A stretch of DNA of 64,000 nucleotides from the NCBI RefSeq assembly GCF_024679245.1, contig NC_090173.1, positions 10,799,428 through 10,863,427 on the forward strand. Reading direction: 5' to 3'. Positions 23,801-36,603 of the stretch are shown here, piece after piece. The notes under the pieces were generated by a model. The model was given only the letters and a program-made list of their open reading frames with translations, did no database searches and was not told where the DNA came from. Position 1 is the first letter of the stretch. Each line of letters starts with the position of its first letter. The position numbers were made by a program, and so were the translations under genes. This DNA comes from Pseudorasbora parva (lineage: Eukaryota > Chordata > Actinopteri > Cypriniformes > Gobionidae).

Positions 23801-26188
23801 TGTGGCGTGAGGTCTATCAGGTGAGGTTTTTCAGTATAACTGAGGTCTGTGGCGTGAGGTCTATCAGGCGAGGTTTTTCAGTATAACTGAGGTCTGTGGC
23901 GTGAAGTCTATCAGGTGAGGTTTTTCAGTATAACTGAAGTCTGTGGCGTGAGGTTTATCAGGTGAGGTTTTTCAGTATAACTGAAGTCTGTGGCGTGAGG
24001 TCTATCAGGTGAGGTTTTTCAGTATAACTAAAGTCTGTGGCGTGAGGTCTGTGGCGTGAGGTCTATCAGGTGAGGTTTTTCAGTATAACTGAAGTCTGTG
24101 GCGTGAGGTCTATCAGGTGAGGTTTTTCAGTATAACTGAAGTCTGTGGCGTGAGTTCTGTGGAGTGAAGTCTATCAGGTGAGGTTTTTCAGTATAACTGA
24201 AGTCTGTGGCGTGAGGTCTATCAGGTGAGGTTTTTCAGTATAACTGAAGTCTGTGGCGTGAGGTCTATCAGGTGAGGTTTTTCAGTATAACTGAAGTCTA
24301 TGGCGTGAGGTCTATCAGGTGAGGTTTTTCAGTATAACTGAAGTCTGTGGCGTGAGGTCTATCAGGCGAGGTTTTTCAGTATAATTGAAGTCTGTGGCGT
24401 GAGGTCTATCAGGTGAGGTTTTTCAGTATAACTGAAGTCTATGGCGTGAGGTCTATCAGGTGAGGTTTTTCAGTATAACTGAAGTCTGTGGCGTGAGGTC
24501 TATCAGGCGAGGCTTTTCAGTATAATTGAAGTCTGTGGCGTGAGGTCTATCAGGTGAGGTTTTTCAGTATAACTGAAGTCTGTGGCGTGAGGTCTGTGGC
24601 GTGAGGTCTGTGGCGTGAGGTCTATCAGGTGAGGTTTTTCAGTATAACTGAAGTCTGTGGCGTGAGGTCTATCAGGCGAGGTTTTTCAGTATAACTGAAG
24701 TCTGTGGCGTGAGGTCTATCAGGTGAGGTTTTTCAGTATAACTGAAGTCTGTGGCGTGAGGTCTGTGGCGTGAGGTCTATCAGGTGAGGTTTTTCAGTAT
24801 AACTGAAGTCTGTGGCATGAGGTCTATCAGGCGAGGTTTTTCAGTATAACTGAAGTCTGTGGCGTGAGTTCTGTGGAGTGAAGTCTATCAGGTGAGGTTT
24901 TTCTGTATAACTGAAGTCTGTGGCGTGAGGTCTATCAGGCGAGGTTTTTCTGTATAACTGAAGTCTGTGGCGTGAGGTCTATCAGGCGAGGTTTTTCAGT
25001 ATAACTGAAGTCTGTGGCGTGAGGTCTATCAGGCGAGGTTTTTCAGTATAACTGAAGTCTGTGGCATGAGGTCTATCAGGTGAGGTTTTTCTGTATAACT
25101 GAAGTCTGTGGCGTGAGGTCTATCAGGCGAGGTTTTTCAGTATAACTGAAGTCTGTGGCGTGAGGTCTATCAGGCGAGGTTTTTCAGTATAACTGAAGTC
25201 TGTGGCGTGAGGTCTATCAGGTGAGGTTTTTCAGTATAACTGAAGTCTGTGGCGTGAGGTCTGTGGCGTGAGGTCTATCAGGCGAGGTTTTTCAGTATAA
25301 CTGAAGTCTGTGGCGTGAGGTCTATCAGGCGAGGTTTTTCAGTATAACTGAAGTCTGTGGCGTGAGGTCTATCAGGTGAGGTTTTTCAGTATAACTGAAG
25401 TCTGTGGCGTGAGGTCTATCAGGTGAGGTTTTTCAGTATAACTGAAGTCTGTGGCGTGAGGTCTATCAGGCAAGGTTTTTCAGTATAACTGAAGTCTGTG
25501 GCGTGAAGTCTATCAGGTGAGGTTTTTCAGTATAACTGAAGTCTGTGGCGTGAGGTCTATCAGGTGAGGTTTTTCAGTATAACTGAAGTCTGTGGCGTGA
25601 AGTCTATCAGGTGAGGTTTTTCAGTATAACTGAAGTCTGTGGCGTGACGTCTATCATGTGAGGTTTTTCAGTATAACTGAAGTCTGTGGCGTGAGGTCTA
25701 TCAGGTGAGGTTTTTCAGTATAACTGAGGTCTGTGGTGTGAGGTCTATCAGGCGAGGTTTTTCAGTATAACTGAGGTCTTTGGCGTGAGGTCTGTGGAGT
25801 GAAGTCTATCAGGTGAGGTTTTTCAGTATAACTGAAGTCTGTGGCATGAGGTCTATCAGGTGAGGTTTTTCAGTATAACTGAAGTCTGTGGCGTGAGGTC
25901 TATCAGGTGAGGTTTTTCAGTATAACTGAAGTCTGTGGCGTGAGGTCTGTGGAGTGAAGTCTATCAGGTGAGGTTTTTCAGTATAACTGAAGTCTGTGGC
26001 ATGAGGTCTATCAGGTGAGGTTTTTCATTATAACTGAAGTCTGTGGCGTGAGGTCTGTGGCGTGAGGTCTATCAGGCAAGGTTTTTCAGTATAACTGAAG
26101 TCTGTGGCGTGAGGTCTATCAGGTGAGGTTTTTCAGTATAACTGAAGTCTGTGGCATGAGGTCTATCAGGTGAGGTTTTTCAGTATAA
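20888..26188. repeat. 47-bp minisatellite, about 110 units
   Basis: The consensus unit holds ctgaagtctgtggcgtgagg, tctatcaggtgaggtttttc and agtataa. Many units have gcgagg instead of gtgagg, or an extra 14-bp tgtggcgtgaggtc. A run of variant units at about 21761 is repeated exactly 752 bp (16 units) later at 22513. It lies in the intron before the 54-nt RRM exon of rbfox3. Confidence 0.97.
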
Positions 26189-26435
26189 GCTGTTGTGTGA
26201 GGTTTCAAATGTGATGTATCTGCAGTCTTTGGCATGAGGTCTCTGGCGTGAGGTCTCAGCAAAGGCCTGAGAATGTCTCTGAGAGGGAAAAAAACAAGCA
26301 AACAGGTCATTTAATTATGCCCACATTTTATTGTATAATTAAAAAGATAAACAGACAAACCAAACTATCTGTGTGTACAGTATTTTTTCTCTTTCACTGT
26401 TGACAAGCTCCCTTTTCTCTACATCTTCCTTCCTT

Positions 26436-26482
<47 letters not shown>

Positions 26483-27155
26483 CGTTGTGTGCCATCTCTC
26501 CCAAGGGGGGAAACATTCACCAATCTTCGATTTAGCTTCCGTGCTGTTTGGATCGTTAGAAAACGGAGGGATGAGGGACGACCCTCTAATGAGCACGGCT
26601 TTTAATTGATGCCTGTGATGGTCGTATTATTTCATTAAAAGTAATTACCCTGTCAAGCATGCTGCATCGCCATCATTTGGCCACTGCGGTAGAAAATAAA
26701 ACCTCTGCGAGCGTCGTGCTGGGTGGAGAGAGGCGATGCTGAAGTGCTAATAGAGCAGGCGCTGATGTCTGCAGAGACCGACTACATAAAAGGATGAATG
26801 GACGGGGTTACAGGGTCAACGCTCGTCAGATTACGAGCTAATGTTAATTAGCCATTTGTCTGAGATTCAGATCCGGGGAGAGGTCGGGAAAAAGTCGCTA
26901 GACATGAGATGCAAAGATACGGGAAGCCTTCATCTTCATTAACATCTCTGCCCTTAGGAAAGAAAAATCACACATGAAATCTCTATTGTTTCTTCGAGAC
27001 AGCAATGAGATTAAATGAAGAGTGAATGAAAATGACTCCTGCTGCTCACATGTCTCTCAATAATGTCTTAAACTGCGCTAAGATGCCAAAGTCCGCCATC
27101 ATAAGTCTGAGATCTCAATGCAAACTCAAACATTTTTTATCAAATGATCTGAGCT
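26189..27155. other. candidate conserved noncoding stretch
   Basis: 26500-27050 has balanced composition and homeodomain-like TAATTG and TTAATTAG motifs (ggcttttaattgatgcctgt, gagctaatgttaattagcca), with no repeats. Function is an inference from composition only. Confidence 0.35.
26440..26477. repeat. CT microsatellite
   Basis: About 18 CT units. Confidence 0.95.
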
Positions 27156-27524
27156 CACTGCAAAAAACTGTTTTTCTTACTTATTAGATATAGTATTTAG
27201 TATTAGTATATAGTATTTTTGTCTTGTTTTAAGTCAAAATATCTAAAAAAAAAAATCCTACATTAAGAAACATTTACTAGCCAAGCAAACATTTTTGTCT
27301 TGTTAATAATCTTCATTTAAACAGAAAACAAGATTATTTTACTTACCCAATTAGCAGATTATTTTGCTTATTTTAAGCAAAAATTCTCTTAATTTTGAGT
27401 TATTTTCCCCAAAACAAGACAATCATTTTTACTTGTCTAATAAATGTTTCTTTATGTAAGAATTTTTAGATATTTTCACTAGAAAGAAGACAAAAATACT
27501 AAGTAAAAAAGCATTTTTTCAGTG
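27156..27524. mobile_element. MITE with CACTGCAAAAAA-type ends
   Basis: The left arm begins cactgcaaaaaactgttttt and the reversed right arm begins cactgaaaaaatgctttttt. The centre contains attattttacttacccaatt and a mirrored aaaacaagac/gtcttgtttt pattern. Related central sequence recurs at about 35370 and 36345. Confidence 0.75.
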
Positions 27525-28313
27525 ATAGTTTCTAGTTTTATTTCACCGAATGCATTTTAGGAGAAACATCTGAGATGAAGCCGATACTAAGCAAAGCACG
27601 CTCATCGTCTTTTTATTTGTGCTGCAGCTGCAGCGGCTTAATATTATTGCTCATCCAATCAGCATCTGTGTGAAACTGTAGGCTGAAATCTATCAATTTA
27701 TTCAAATGAATGCACATTGTGCGGAGGGCTCAATCAGAGACACACACACAAACACATTAACTCCCCAGCGTGAGCTCCGTGCTGTATGCCGGGGTTTTCC
27801 CTGGCTAGCGTGCCGCAGATGCTAATTGTTTTAACCAGGCCTAATGGACCAGTGATGGAGATGAATTAGTTTGGTAGGGAAGTTGTGTACAGTAGGGGAA
27901 GCGGTCTTTTCTACTGAGCATGCTCAGATGCCCCCTGTGGTGGCGGTTTCTCATGCATACGTGCAGTAAAACCTCCGCACAGCGTCGTAGGGAAGGAAAC
28001 ACAGTGTTTAGTGAGGACTATGCACAATTGAAGATTTGAGAGTGCATGTGCGGTGTAATCGGCAGGGCTTTTGGTCAGTTGTAGTCTTTTAACGAGGCAT
28101 CTGAAATAGAGACATATGAAGTAGGAAACAGTGCTGTTTGAGGCTCATGGTAATTTAGTTCCATGTACAGAACTCTTATTATTCAACTATGACAAGATAA
28201 ATACATTTTTTTTTACATTTTTTTTTTACATTTTGTTTTACATTCGAGGGCACTTTTAAAGTGACAGCAGCCTAATATTCGTACTGCCAAATTATGAGAC
28301 TATATATATATAT
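27525..28313. other. no gene recognised
   Basis: Mostly unique sequence, including a ctgcagctgcag palindrome near 27625 and T-runs near 28210. No coding frame. Confidence 0.45.
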
Positions 28314-29217
28314 TAGGTGTGACCCAGAATAGTCGAAGATTCGATGCATCGATATGCGGAGCCTGATTCGACCACCAATCTCACGGTTGAATCTTCGCGG
28401 GTGTTATGAAACGAGGATCATACCATTTTGGCAATATGGGGGTGCTCAATATTTTAAAGACGTGTCGCGGCGCTGAGCTGAGCATCGGTGTGCGACCCCT
28501 TTAAGGGCGCCGAGCTTCGCACCGCGCCTTTAAAATTCGAACATGTTCAATGAGTGTACACACACCGGCGGCAGCATTCAGCGCCTGTCTGCGGCCACTC
28601 GGGAAGTTGTTTAAAATCCTGCCGCACCACAGAGCGCTTTCGTGCAGCTCATCTGTCAGTCAATTCAAAATTGAGCTCGCGTGTATATAATGTGCGCGTC
28701 AGGTGGCGGAGTGAGATCCTGAGGCGCGGGGCTGAACTTAGCATCCTTCACCCCGCTTTAGGCACAATCGGCTTAAGAACGTGCATGTAAAAGCACTCAA
28801 AGTGTTCTTTTCCTCTCCAGGCAGGTTTTTTTTTTTTTTTAGGTTTATTTATCAAAATGTTCTTTTATATATTTGTGTGATGTTCTGTATTTCGATCGCG
28901 GCTTTAACATGTTATGAGAAAACGGTTTATGAATGTTTATCCACCACATTACCTTTTAGGCTATTTAAACCTTAAATAAGAAAGCCATTGTCAGTTCTTC
29001 TGTCAGTTGGCAGGCAGTTTTGTTCGCTTTATTAAAAGTTGTTGCTGTGTGCAGTGTGTAAAGGAAAATAAAAACAGTTTTACCCTCCTGCTGACAAGTG
29101 TCGTGCCCCTCCCAACCCATTCACACACACACACAGATGATTCGACTATCGGTCGACCATAGAGAGATTCGACAATTCTGATTCGATTGTCTAAATCCTT
29201 AGTCGAGGACAGCCCTA
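28314..29217. mobile_element. hAT-like element A of an adjacent pair
   Basis: The left end TAGGTGTGACC and the reversed right end TAGGGCTGTCC are diverged inverted repeats, followed on both sides by ATTCGA/GTCGA-rich sequence. The right flank is CTATATAT; the left flank is a TA run beginning CTATATAT. No intact transposase. The interior around 28440-28770 is CpG-rich. Confidence 0.6.
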
Positions 29218-29225
29218 CTATATAT

Positions 29226-30788
29226 TAGGGATGTCAACGATTAATCGATGATTGATTAATTGTCGATAAGACATTTGATCGATAAGACTTATCGATCATC
29301 GATTAAGCAGGGTCATGCGCGTGCGTGAGGAAACGGGAGGAAAAATGAAGCGAGCGTGCCCGAGTTCTACTAGGGACCATTTTACAGCTGGAGTCACACC
29401 TTCATCATGACTGCAAGTTTGTATGTGCATTCGCAGCCTTTTGTTTTGTGCAAATGTAAGTTGTAATATTGTGTGCAGGCCTATCTATAGCTGATTTATC
29501 TCATAAGGATGCATTTGGTTAATAATTAACGTAAGAGGTGAGCGGTAGTTAAAGCGTGGCGGTGATCAGCTTCAGCTCCAACAGCACTAATAATGACTAT
29601 GATTGGGACTGTCATATTACACAACATTAATGAGAACACTATTGTAATAAAACATTGTGATTGTTAAGTATTTGGGTTTATTTGCCGTGTGTTTCATTGC
29701 GTTGATCCAGGAAGAGCGCGTGCACAACATGAGTCACACACTCTGACTCGCGCGTGTAACTTAGTTCAAGTGCACTTGTGCATTGGCATCAGATTGTGCT
29801 GAAGTAATTTGTAATATTACATTTATTTTGTAACGTTATATATGTGATCAATCATAAAGGCTGCGTTTCTTTTAGCGAAATAAAACGCACTAGCAAATGG
29901 CTTCAGTCAGTGATGGCTACCGGTTTTCATTCAGTGCTTCGGCTTTAGCGCATACAGAGCAATGCATAATAACGATGATTGGGACAGTCATATTATATAC
30001 CAGAAATGAGAACACTGTTTTAATAAATGGATGTAAAGTCATTGGGTTTAGGTGCCGTGTTCAGAGCGTTGTTCCAGGACGAGCGCGTCTCCCATTCTGA
30101 ATATGAATATCAGCAACTCAATTCAAGTTCACTTGTGCAGTCGCATCATTTTGTGAAGATATATAATTTGTAATATTTTGTTAACTTTATATAAATCTGA
30201 TTAATCTCATATAGGAAGCTTTTTGTTGAGTTAAATAACGTGCTAGCAAAGAGTTTCAGTGTAACTTACCGGTGTTAATTCAGCGCATCCGCTTCAGCTC
30301 GCGCTGTTCAAACAGCAACGCACGACTAATAATAACTATGATTGGGACTGTCACATTACATAACAGTAATGAAAACAATATTTTAATAAATCGTTTTGAA
30401 TTAATTGGGTTTAGGTGACGTTTCAGCACGTTGCTCTTGCAAGTGCGTCCACCAATTCTGAATAACAGATCTGAGGCGGCGTTCGTGTTGTATTACAGGT
30501 TATATTTGGTCATTAAATAAGTAGCCTAATTTAATTAAATTATAAATGACATCGACTAATTTTACAATCCCATAGCCCTTTGTTTAGATAAAAAAAATCC
30601 TTCTCATTAATTTGGTGAAGAACATGGCGTTTTGAGCAGCATTGCACATAGGCCTACTGTCATGCTGTCGGCTGTAAGCCACTGCTGTAGACGCATATTT
30701 CAGTATTAAGGTTAACGATTAATCGATTAATTGATCGTTAATTTAAATGACGATCGATCATAGGAATTTGTGAAAATTGACATCCCTA
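29226..30788. mobile_element. hAT-like element B with three internal repeats
   Basis: The left end TAGGGATGTCAA and the reversed right end TAGGGATGTCAA are identical over 12 bp, with GATTAATCGAT-type sequence inside both. The 8-bp CTATATAT lies on each side (29218-29225 and 30789-30796). Inside, a block with gattgggactgtcatatta recurs at about 29601, 29978 and 30341, giving three diverged units of about 370 bp. No transposase frame. Confidence 0.75.
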
Positions 30789-31007
30789 CTATATATATAT
30801 GGCAGTTTTTCCCTATGCTATCAGTGTCAACATTGTGGCCATTGCTTTTATAGTTAAAAAAATACTTTGCATTTCTAAAAATTTGGAAATTTCAATTTAG
30901 AAGGCTTTCTCAATTAAATTCAGACCAAGTACACTATTCACAAATTCAAACTGTAAAGTTTATTTGGATACAATTCACTTAATTCCCTTTCATTTGAAGA
31001 TAATACA

Positions 31008-31722
31008 CACAGAGAAAAAAGTTGTCAAAAGTGTTCCTTTAGGGGTACATCAGCTTGTCACTGAGGGCCAGTGTTGGGCGTAACTAGTTACTAAGTAATT
31101 AAATACTGTAATTTATTACTTTTCCCTTGAAAAAGTAAAGTAAGGGATTACTCTTATTTATCGTTTATTACAGTTACTTCACATGTAATTGAACTAAATA
31201 CTGTGTATAGAACAATTATATATAATACAATTGTGGAATTAACAAACATTTAAAGTCTAACTTTAAAATGCATGTTTTATCAATTCTTCTCACATTTATC
31301 ATACTTTGGTGAGCTGATTAGATTAATTGATGTAGTTTTAAATTATATATTTGAATGAATTAAAAGAGCCATTTCATGTCTATCACTTAACTCGAGGTTG
31401 ATAAAGGATTTGGAAAGTAATTAGTAATAAGTAATTAATTACTTTTTGGAGATTTGTACAGTAATCTAATCACACTATTGAATATGTAATTAGTAACTAG
31501 CAGTTAATTACTTTTTTAAAGTAACTTACCCAACACTGCTGGGGCAGTGTCTTTAAAAGGTCATCTTTCTACCTTTTTTTTTACTCCTAAAAGTTGCTAC
31601 CTTAGAGCACAAATACATACCTTAAAGTACTACTATAAACCTCAGTATGGTAAAAAAAACAGTACTAATGCCTGGTTGTTGTTCCCCTAAAAGGAACATT
31701 TTTGACACCTTTTTTCTGTGTT
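31008..31722. mobile_element. MITE with ACACAGA ends, interrupted
   Basis: The left arm acacagagaaaaaagttgtc...gtgttcctttaggggt is matched by the reversed right arm beginning cacagaaaaaaggtgtcaaa. The element is split by a CAGTGTTGGG element at 31069-31539. Confidence 0.65.
31069..31539. mobile_element. CAGTGTTGGG-ended element nested in a MITE
   Basis: Begins cagtgttgggcgtaactag and ends gtaacttacccaacactg, with GTAAC-rich arms like 14701-16025. The flanks ctgagggc and ctggggca look like a mutated 8-bp duplication, which would suit a hAT element. Confidence 0.7.
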
Positions 31723-32914
31723 TGTAGCGATTCCACATCTGGTTTGCAGCCTCAATTCATATGCAAGAATTTAATTGTAATTTAAAACGCAATCCTGAAA
31801 GGCCCGAGTAAAACCAGTCTCCTTCAGAAGCCGGATTAGCTGGGTTTTCCAGCAGCCAATTATGCGCAAAGTACCCAGCCAAAACAGCTCATGTTGAATT
31901 CTGCAGACCAAAGCAGTATTGAACTGCGTCTTTTGAAGTGCTCTGATTGGTGGGGTTTTGTGTAATGCGAGTGGACTCCATGCCGATGAAGACTTGTTCG
32001 CTGCTCAGATTTAAGCAGATCTTTAATTCCGTCTCTTAAAAGAGGAGAGCCGCAGGTGGAATGCTAACATGGTGTCTGCGCAGCGGGAAAGGGAAAGCTA
32101 GAGATCAAGGTAAGGCCCCCCTGCGAAAAATTCCCAGAAGCCCTTGGGGCCCACAGGCAGAGGGGAAGAAGAAACAGCCCTAAAGCCAACACAAAGCCGG
32201 AGGTTTTACTTCCAGGAACGCTCTCTCCTACCTCACATTTCCATATGGACATCCTCAGTAATAAACCACTCGGCTCCGGATAATGAGCCCCGTACTTCTG
32301 CGCTCATTAGCGGCTTCCAGACTCCAGTGCTTTAGCCTGCGACGCTAACCTGACGCCCAACTCATTTAGCTTCGACTCTCCGTTAGCCAACCAGCTAATT
32401 AGCTGCACTGCTTTCTCTTGGCAAAGAAAACCTTCGGCCTCGCTCACCACAGGCTAAATCTCCATTAGCCACGAGGCTAATCAATGCCGCCAAGCTTTGT
32501 TAGCGTGGCAGCGAGTCATTAGCGAGGCTCACTTCAGTCCGCGGCGGGCAGATGGTGCTTATTACGTCTCAACATGTTACAACGTGGCAAACCTTAAAGA
32601 AAATGTGCTTTTCACTACTCACACAGTGTATGATTGCACAAAAAACATACGAAAGGATGTATTTTATTAACGGACACTGATGGATCAAGACATTTTGAGG
32701 GACAATTAATCATAAAAGTTGTTTGTTTAAAAGTCGCATTAAAATGTATGATGTTTTGCATATTTTAGCTAATGATATTTGCTATTTTTTGATACGTAAA
32801 AAAGACATTTTTGTAAAAAAAAAGCACTGTCATTAAAATGTTTGTTTTAAAAGTACAGAATTATTAAAAATAAAAATAAATGCTGATCTGATTGTATTTT
32901 AATATGGCTTTACA
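31723..32914. other. candidate conserved noncoding stretch
   Basis: 31800-32560 is balanced, free of repeats and rich in TTAGC/GCTAA (for example gttagccaaccagctaatta). After 32560 it is AT-rich. No coding match. Confidence 0.35.
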
Positions 32915-33246
32915 CACTCTAAAAAATGCTGGGTTAAAAACAACCCAAGTTGGGTTAAAAATGCACCGACCCAACAATTGGGTTGTTTTAACCCAATGGT
33001 TGAGTTGTTCTTACCCAGCAATTGGGTTGTCTTAAGCAACATTTAACCCAACCACTGGGTTAAAACAACTCAACCACTGGGTTAAAACAACTCAACCACT
33101 GGGTTAAAACAACTCAACCACTGGGTTAAAACAACTCAACCACTGGGTTAAAACAACTCAACCATTGGGTTAAAACAACTCAATTGTTGGGTCGGTGCAT
33201 TTTCAACCCAACTTGGGTTGTTTTTAACCCAGCATTTTTTAGAGTG
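32915..33246. mobile_element. MITE, CACTCTAAAAAATGCTGGG ends, complete
   Basis: Both ends read cactctaaaaaatgctgggt inward, followed by acccaagttgggtt and gcaccgacccaac on each side. The centre holds six copies of ccactgggttaaaacaactc. The element is a long near-perfect palindrome. Confidence 0.85.
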
Positions 33247-33822
33247 CAGTAGTAAAAAAAAGCTATTTATATGATGGCTTTATTATAAATGTGGTGATTG
33301 AAAATATGGCGAGTGAGTTTATGCTTAAAACAAGGAACAATATATATCAGTGGAGTCAGAAAAATAAACTTAATTCACTATTAAAACAAGATGTTTCTTG
33401 TTTTAAGCATAACACCTTAAGAATTTGTATATATTTTTAATGAAAAACATTTAACACCTGGGAAGGCATATTACTTAACCCCTTAAGGGTCACTGGCCCA
33501 CCGGTGGGCCCATTTGCCACTGCATGTTTAAAACAATATATCCTATATTTATCCTGATCTAATGTTGACAAACTATATATCATTCGAAAGCTTACGAACT
33601 CAAGATTCATCCTGTGAAAACCGTGTTGAAATCGGACCTTGGGTTACCATGGAAACGGTGCTCTAAATTATTCTAGCAGGGCTCCTCCCCAAGAGGCGTC
33701 GTCATATTTCATATTTATTGAACTACTTTATAATGAAAACCTTTTCTAATCTTAACAAAACACATTGTCGGAAAGGTCTGAGTCGCACGGTTCTATATCT
33801 ACAAACTGTTTTGTAATATTTG

Positions 33823-33907
<85 letters not shown>

Positions 33908-35115
33908 TTTTTTGGACACAGGATCAATGGAATTTCAATGACACCCAGTGGCTATTTTTGGTACAGCGCCTAAACAAAATCTCATGGGAACTTCAATTTT
34001 TGTGATATCAACTTCAAATTTGGAACAAAAATTGATTAGACATATGGCTTTGATTTGATAGTCATTTTAGAGTACAAATTATTTTGTAACATATATTTTA
34101 TATTAAATATTAAATATCTAGTACAGTGTATTTGATTTACAGTAAACTTAAACTTCCATTACTTTTTTATACTTTAATTTTTTTAAGTGATTTCACTTGA
34201 GCAATACTCTGCTGACTGTCTTCTTTACAAGGATACCAAACGTATGTCTATATCCCAAAGCATTCCTGAATTGCAAACATTTAAGTTTGGATAGTGAATT
34301 TTCATGTATATTTTCAAAAAGGGGGGTGACAGTTAACATTTTTGTGGTGTATCGTTAGAAATAATGCAAGTTTAAACACAACATAGATATCTATGCGTGC
34401 TATATGCGTCACATGACCAAACATCATCATTTCATCATCGGTTTTCACAATCCTGATGCCAGTTTGGTTTATAATGATTAGACAAATGTCCCTCGTTGTC
34501 CATATTGTCTGTGGCATCCGTACGGAGTGAGCATCATATATCTCCGGACCACCTACACACAACAACCGTGAGTTAATTACCGAGCTGATTTGGCTCGCAC
34601 AAACCTGGCAGCCTGTGAGAACAATAATCCAGCTATCACAGAGCATGATGGGGGAAACAGACCATGTTGTATGTAATTTATACGGCTACACGGCAGTCTG
34701 TGCGGTAATTAACATCATCTTTTCCACAGAGCCACTGGCCGACACCGGCCCAAACAAATGAGCGCTGTTTAAAGCAGCTTTTCCGGCCAGCCTGCTGCTG
34801 ACGGGTCATTACGATGATTGAGATGATTTTTAGCCAATAAGAGGGCATCGGCGCGCACAGTGTCTGTGTATTTAGCAAGCCTGTAATCATCTGATTTACC
34901 CCGCAGATGAGAACGGTAAATGTAAGATAGAGTCAGAGAGTGTTTTCTTCACGTTTCGCTCAAATACTACAATAAATGGTTTTCTTACTTGGTATTTTTG
35001 TCTCGTTTTCTATTACAAACCATCTACACATTCTTAAAGGTGCAGTGTGTAGTATTTATGAGGATCTATTGACAGAAATGCAATATAATATACATAACTA
35101 TGTTTTCAGTGCACT
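33247..35115. other. mixed repeat remnants and a unique stretch
   Basis: 33478-33560 begins with aaccccttaagggtcactgg, which looks like a transposon end without a visible partner. 34330-34910 is unique-looking and balanced (ggtttataatgattagacaa, gagttaattaccgagctgat). No coding match. Confidence 0.35.
33825..33914. repeat. TA microsatellite followed by poly-T
   Basis: About 32 TA units and then about 24 T. Confidence 0.95.
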
Positions 35116-35639
35116 GCAAAAAATGCTCTTCTTACTTAGTTCATTGTATTAACTCAAATTTTTACTTTCAATGAACTCAAAATTTTAAGGCAACCAGGTA
35201 ACTTGTTTAGTAAATATTTTTTTACAATGTACACACACCGCGAGTCTCCATACAGTGAAGTCGCCATTTTGACCCATCATGTTTTTACGGTAGCCCTAAG
35301 CGGACAAACTTCTCTACAGAGCACTAGTCACTCTCTTCTCTCTCTGACATTTTTCGACACTGCAAAACGTGAAGAAATAAGATTATTTTACTCACGCCAT
35401 TGGCAGATTATTTTGCTTGTTTTAAGCAAAAACTCACTTCATTTTGCTATTATTTTCCCCTAGAAAACAAGAAAAAATATCTTATGTAATTTTCCTTATC
35501 TAGTAAAAGCATCTTGATTTAAGAATATTTAGATATTTGGACTGGAAAACAGAAAAAATACTAAATTCGAAGAGCATTTTGTACAGCCTTACATAATGAA
35601 CCATTATGGTTATACTTTAGAACGAGCCATTTATATCTA

Positions 35640-36017
35640 CACTGTAAAAAAAATATTGTTGGTTTAACTTAAAAAAGTAAGTAACCTGGTTGCCTTAAAA
35701 TGTTGAGTTAATTGAAATCAAAAATTTGAGTTGATACAATGAAGGACATTAGTTTAATAAATAGAAACTCAAAATATTATTGTATCTGAACCACTTAAAA
35801 AAATTGATAAATCATGAAAATAGCACAATTTGGCTGCGTCATCACAAATAAAACACACACAATTACCCAATATGCTTACAAAATCTTTTAATAATATTTG
35901 AATAAAGGTTGTCGATTCTCAAAAATGTTCATTGTATTAACTCAAATTTTTAATTTCAATGAACTCAAAATTTTAAGGCAACCAGGTCACTTGTTTTGTA
36001 AATATTTTTTTACAGTG
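35640..36017. mobile_element. CACTGTAAAAA MITE, copy 1
   Basis: Ends cactgtaaaaa and tttttacagtg with TA on both sides. Each arm contains acctggttgccttaaaat and its inverse, and the centre has ggctgcgtcatcacaaataa. About 378 bp, no coding capacity. Confidence 0.85.
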
Positions 36018-36603
36018 TACACACACCGCGAGTCTCCTTACAGTGAAGTCGCCATTTTGCGGCATCATGTTTTTACGGTAGCCCTAAGCGAACAAACTTC
36101 TCTAGTCACTCTTTTCTCTCTCCGACATTTTTCGACACTGCAAAACGTGTCGTAAATGCCAAACTTCGACAGTCTTTTGTCTTGTTTCTAGTCTAAACAT
36201 CTAACAATTCTTAAATCAAGATGCATTTACTACACAAGTAAAATGACATAACATTTTTTCTTGTTTTGTTAAAAAATAAAATCTAAATGTTTTTCTTGTG
36301 TCTGATTGAAATCTGGTTTCTTGTTTCCGTCCCAAACAGAAATAAGATTATTTTACTCACACCATTGGCAGATTATTTTGCTTGTTTTAAGCAAAAACTC
36401 ATTTCATTTTGCTATTATTTTCCCCCAGAAAACAAGAAAAAATATCTTGTGTAATTTTCCTTATCTAGTTAAAGCATCTTGATTTAAGAATATTTAGATA
36501 TTTGGACTGGAAAACAAAAAAATACTAAATACGAAGAGCATTTTGTGCAGCCTTACATAATGAACTGTTATGGTTATACTTTAGAACGAGCCATTTATAT
36601 CTA

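Noticed and set aside
20888..26188. Reading the 47-bp array as a CRISPR array
   Set aside because: Units are contiguous with no unique spacers, in a vertebrate genome. It is a minisatellite.
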